Assembly: GCA_002733285.1 (NCBI GenBank) | Contig: NVVE01000011.1 | Coordinates: 83,293 to 89,586, forward strand | Direction: 5' to 3' | DNA: 6,294 nt | Source: Lutibacter sp. | GTDB lineage: Bacteria > Bacteroidota > Bacteroidia > Flavobacteriales > Flavobacteriaceae | Part shown: positions 5,223 to 6,294 of the stretch, piece by piece | How positions within the stretch are numbered: position 1 is the stretch's first letter | Layout of the letters: each line of letters starts with the position of its first letter | Notes under the pieces: model-generated | The model's input: only the letters and a program-made list of their open reading frames with translations | What the model was told of the DNA's origin: nothing | Databases searched by the model: none | Translations under genes and position numbers: made by a program

Positions 5223-5287
5223 GCCACATTAGAATCACTAACCTTTACAAGGATGACGTTTTATTTCGGAATGACAGTTGTTTATAT

Positions 5288-6031
5288 TTACCTCTTAAAC
5301 AACCCCAACAATTTCCAAAAGCCCCGTAAATGTATCATTAAAGAGTTATACTTAATATTATTTCTTTCTAAAGCTTCTCCTATTTCTTTTGATATTAACT
5401 GATAACTTTTAAACCCAGAGCTACTTAGTCCACCAACCAACATGGCTGTGGTTGTAATTCCTGAATATTTCCAGGTAATTTTATTTTTTAGAAAAAAACG
5501 AGTTATCAATTCATAATCTGCACCAATTATAAGATCTAATGGGTAGTTTCCAAATTTTTTAAATAATTCTCTTTTAAAAAAAATGGCAGGATGCGCTGGC
5601 ATAAAACCAATTTTAAGCTTGGATGGATGCCATTTAGCTGCACTATAGGTTCTAATAATTTTACCTTCTTCGTTGTGCTGAACAATGTTACCTACAGAAG
5701 CATCTATTTTATTTTCTGAATGAAATTTTGCAATATCTGCTAAAACCGTATTATTAAAAAATGTATCATCAGAATTTAAAATACCCATAACATCTCCTGT
5801 TGCCATTTCAACCCCTTTATTCATAGCGTCATATAAACTTTTATCTGGTTCTGAAATCCACTTAGTTATAACCGTATCGTAATTTTTAATAATTGCTACG
5901 GTATCATCTTTAGAATTTCCATCTACTACAATATATTCTATGTTTTTATAAGTTTGTGCTGCTACTGACTGTATTGTTTTTTCAATTGTTCCTGCACTAT
6001 TATAACAAACTGTAATGATGGAGATTTTCAT
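5288..6031 (-). CDS. family 2 glycosyltransferase (WfgS-like)
   Basis: A 247-residue cytoplasmic or membrane-associated GT-A fold enzyme that adds one sugar to the lipid-linked repeat unit. The N-terminal strand ISIITVCYNS (3-12) is followed by QSVAAQTYKNIEYIVVDG (21-38) for nucleotide binding. SEPDKSLYDAMNKG (60-73) is typical of the WfgS/WcaE-like subgroup. LNSDD (85-89) supplies the metal-binding acidic residues. PAHPAIFFKR (145-154) and GADYEL (170-175, with Asp172 as likely base) follow. There are no clear membrane helices; the short C-terminus ends in basic, apolar residues that may touch the membrane. Length is normal for the subgroup. It starts 13 bp after the stop of the preceding glycosyltransferase, so the two are surely co-transcribed. 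The sugar transferred cannot be told from sequence. It is followed by the repeat-rich gap. Confidence 0.93.
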   Translation of the reverse strand: MKISIITVCYNSAGTIEKTIQSVAAQTYKNIEYIVVDGNSKDDTVAIIKNYDTVITKWISEPDKSLYDAMNKGVEMATGDVMGILNSDDTFFNNTVLADIAKFHSENKIDASVGNIVQHNEEGKIIRTYSAAKWHPSKLKIGFMPAHPAIFFKRELFKKFGNYPLDLIIGADYELITRFFLKNKITWKYSGITTTAMLVGGLSSSGFKSYQLISKEIGEALERNNIKYNSLMIHLRGFWKLLGLFKR

Positions 6032-6044
6032 TTTTTAACGAATA

Positions 6045-6294
6045 TTAATTAGTTAAATCAATTTTATATTCCTTTTTAATATATGCTTTCATAATCTCAA
6101 CATCGCCACCACTCACTTTTTTTATTTCATAAATTTTCGCGTCTACTAAGGTTCTATACCACCAACCATGTAAAAAATGCCATAAAAAGCCTTCCTTACC
6201 ATCTAAAAAACCTAGCTTTAAAATATATCTATATATAAAGTATATAAACGACCTAAGAAACAATGGACTTTTTACATATTTTAATTTCAATTTC
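6045..6294 (-). CDS. glycosyltransferase, C-terminal part only (cut by window edge)
   Basis: About 82 residues are visible up to the stop at 6045, and the frame is open to the window edge. The first possible start inside is a TTG at 6290, which is almost surely an internal Leu codon. The segment LFLRSFIYFIYRYILKLGFLD followed by GKEGFLWHFLHGWWYRTLVDAKIYE resembles the conserved C-terminal tail of Bacteroidota family 2 glycosyltransferases (FLDGKxG...F..G.WYR.LVDAK.YE). Those proteins carry the catalytic GT-A domain in about 250 upstream residues, here off the window. The apolar helix at the start of the visible part probably attaches the enzyme to the inner membrane. It lies 13 bp upstream of the next glycosyltransferase and belongs to the same operon. 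Partial-gene status is certain from the frame; the family call rests on the tail only. Confidence 0.75.
   Translation of the reverse strand, partial: KLKLKYVKSPLFLRSFIYFIYRYILKLGFLDGKEGFLWHFLHGWWYRTLVDAKIYEIKKVSGGDVEIMKAYIKKEYKIDLTN

Larger units (their letters stand above)
5063..5272. repeat. 12-bp perfect inverted repeat bounding a 210-bp segment
   Basis: ATTCCGAAATAA (5063-5074) and TTATTTCGGAAT (5261-5272) are exact inverses with 186 bp between. With their flanks they read AGATTCCGAAATAA ... TTATTTCGGAATGACA, which would be one compact palindrome if the middle were removed, comparable to the intact hairpin at 1285-1304. No target-site duplication is visible, so a split repeat is more likely than a small transposon. 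Confidence 0.6.
4999..5277. repeat. outer inverted pair CTGTCATT / AATGACAG
   Basis: CTGTCATT at 4999-5006 is the exact inverse of AATGACAG at 5270-5277, close to the two ends of the spacer. Eight bases alone could be chance, but AATGACAG overlaps the end of the longer inner inverted repeat and both halves are recurring repeat words. Confidence 0.4.
4986..5287. other. 302-bp gene-free spacer of nested, decayed palindromic repeats
   Basis: No credible gene lies here, although it separates two genes of the same polysaccharide run. Repeat words fill it: CTGTCATT (4999-5006), ATTCCGAAATAA (5063-5074), CTTCGACAAGCCTGCCT (5078-5094), GGGATGAC (5124-5131), CCGTCATGCTGAACTTGG (5144-5161), AGCATC (5216-5221), AAGGATGACG (5249-5258) and TTATTTCGGAATGACAG (5261-5277). 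Several are halves of palindromes whose other half lies far away, consistent with repeats inserted into repeats. The AT-rich 5167-5215 part shows nothing recognisable. Confidence 0.78.

Noticed and set aside
5063..5272. A 210-bp MITE-like element with 12-bp terminal inverted repeats
   Set aside because: No target-site duplication is visible, the interior contains other known-looking repeat words, and the same end words occur as a compact hairpin at 1285-1304, so a split palindrome explains it better.
6045..6290. A complete 81-residue protein starting at the TTG at 6290
   Set aside because: The frame is open to the window edge and the sequence matches the tail of a longer glycosyltransferase, so this is a truncated gene and not a small one.

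Overview
The window looks like marine-type Flavobacteriaceae (Bacteroidota). It is AT-rich, start codons lack Shine-Dalgarno sequences, one protein matches the DUF3575 outer-membrane family, and two spacers are packed with the GTCATTCC/TTCGGAAT and GCCTGCCT-type palindromic words common between flavobacterial genes. The taxon is inferred from these traits, not from a database match.

Layout. Positions 48-545 (+) hold a small uncharacterised protein with a four-cysteine zinc-finger motif. It converges on a minus-strand DUF3575-type outer-membrane beta-barrel gene (582-1136), with a hairpin between the two stop codons. A 308-bp spacer (1137-1444) follows, made largely of short palindromic repeat units. 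All genes from 1445 to the right edge lie on the minus strand and form the distal end of a surface-polysaccharide (O-antigen, capsule or exopolysaccharide) locus. In transcription order they are the C-terminal part of a glycosyltransferase (runs off the window), a WfgS-like family 2 glycosyltransferase, a 302-bp repeat-rich spacer, an NAD-dependent epimerase/reductase, a phosphoglycosyl transferase overlapping it by one base, and a long membrane-bound nucleotide-sugar 4,6-dehydratase (CapD/WbpM/PglF type).

How the genes may work together. The last three resemble a complete initiation module. The dehydratase would turn UDP-GlcNAc into the UDP-4-keto-6-deoxy sugar, the reductase would reduce it to a UDP-2-acetamido-2,6-dideoxyhexose (UDP-QuiNAc or UDP-FucNAc), and the phosphoglycosyl transferase would load that sugar-phosphate onto undecaprenyl phosphate. 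The two upstream glycosyltransferases would extend the chain. The assignment is by analogy with WbpM/WreV, WreQ/WbpV and WreU; substrates cannot be proven from sequence.

I see no clearly new biological system. The most unusual material is the nested, decayed repeat structure of the two spacers, plus the unexplained zinc-finger protein at the left edge. No tRNA, rRNA, CRISPR array, transposase gene or integrase gene is visible.
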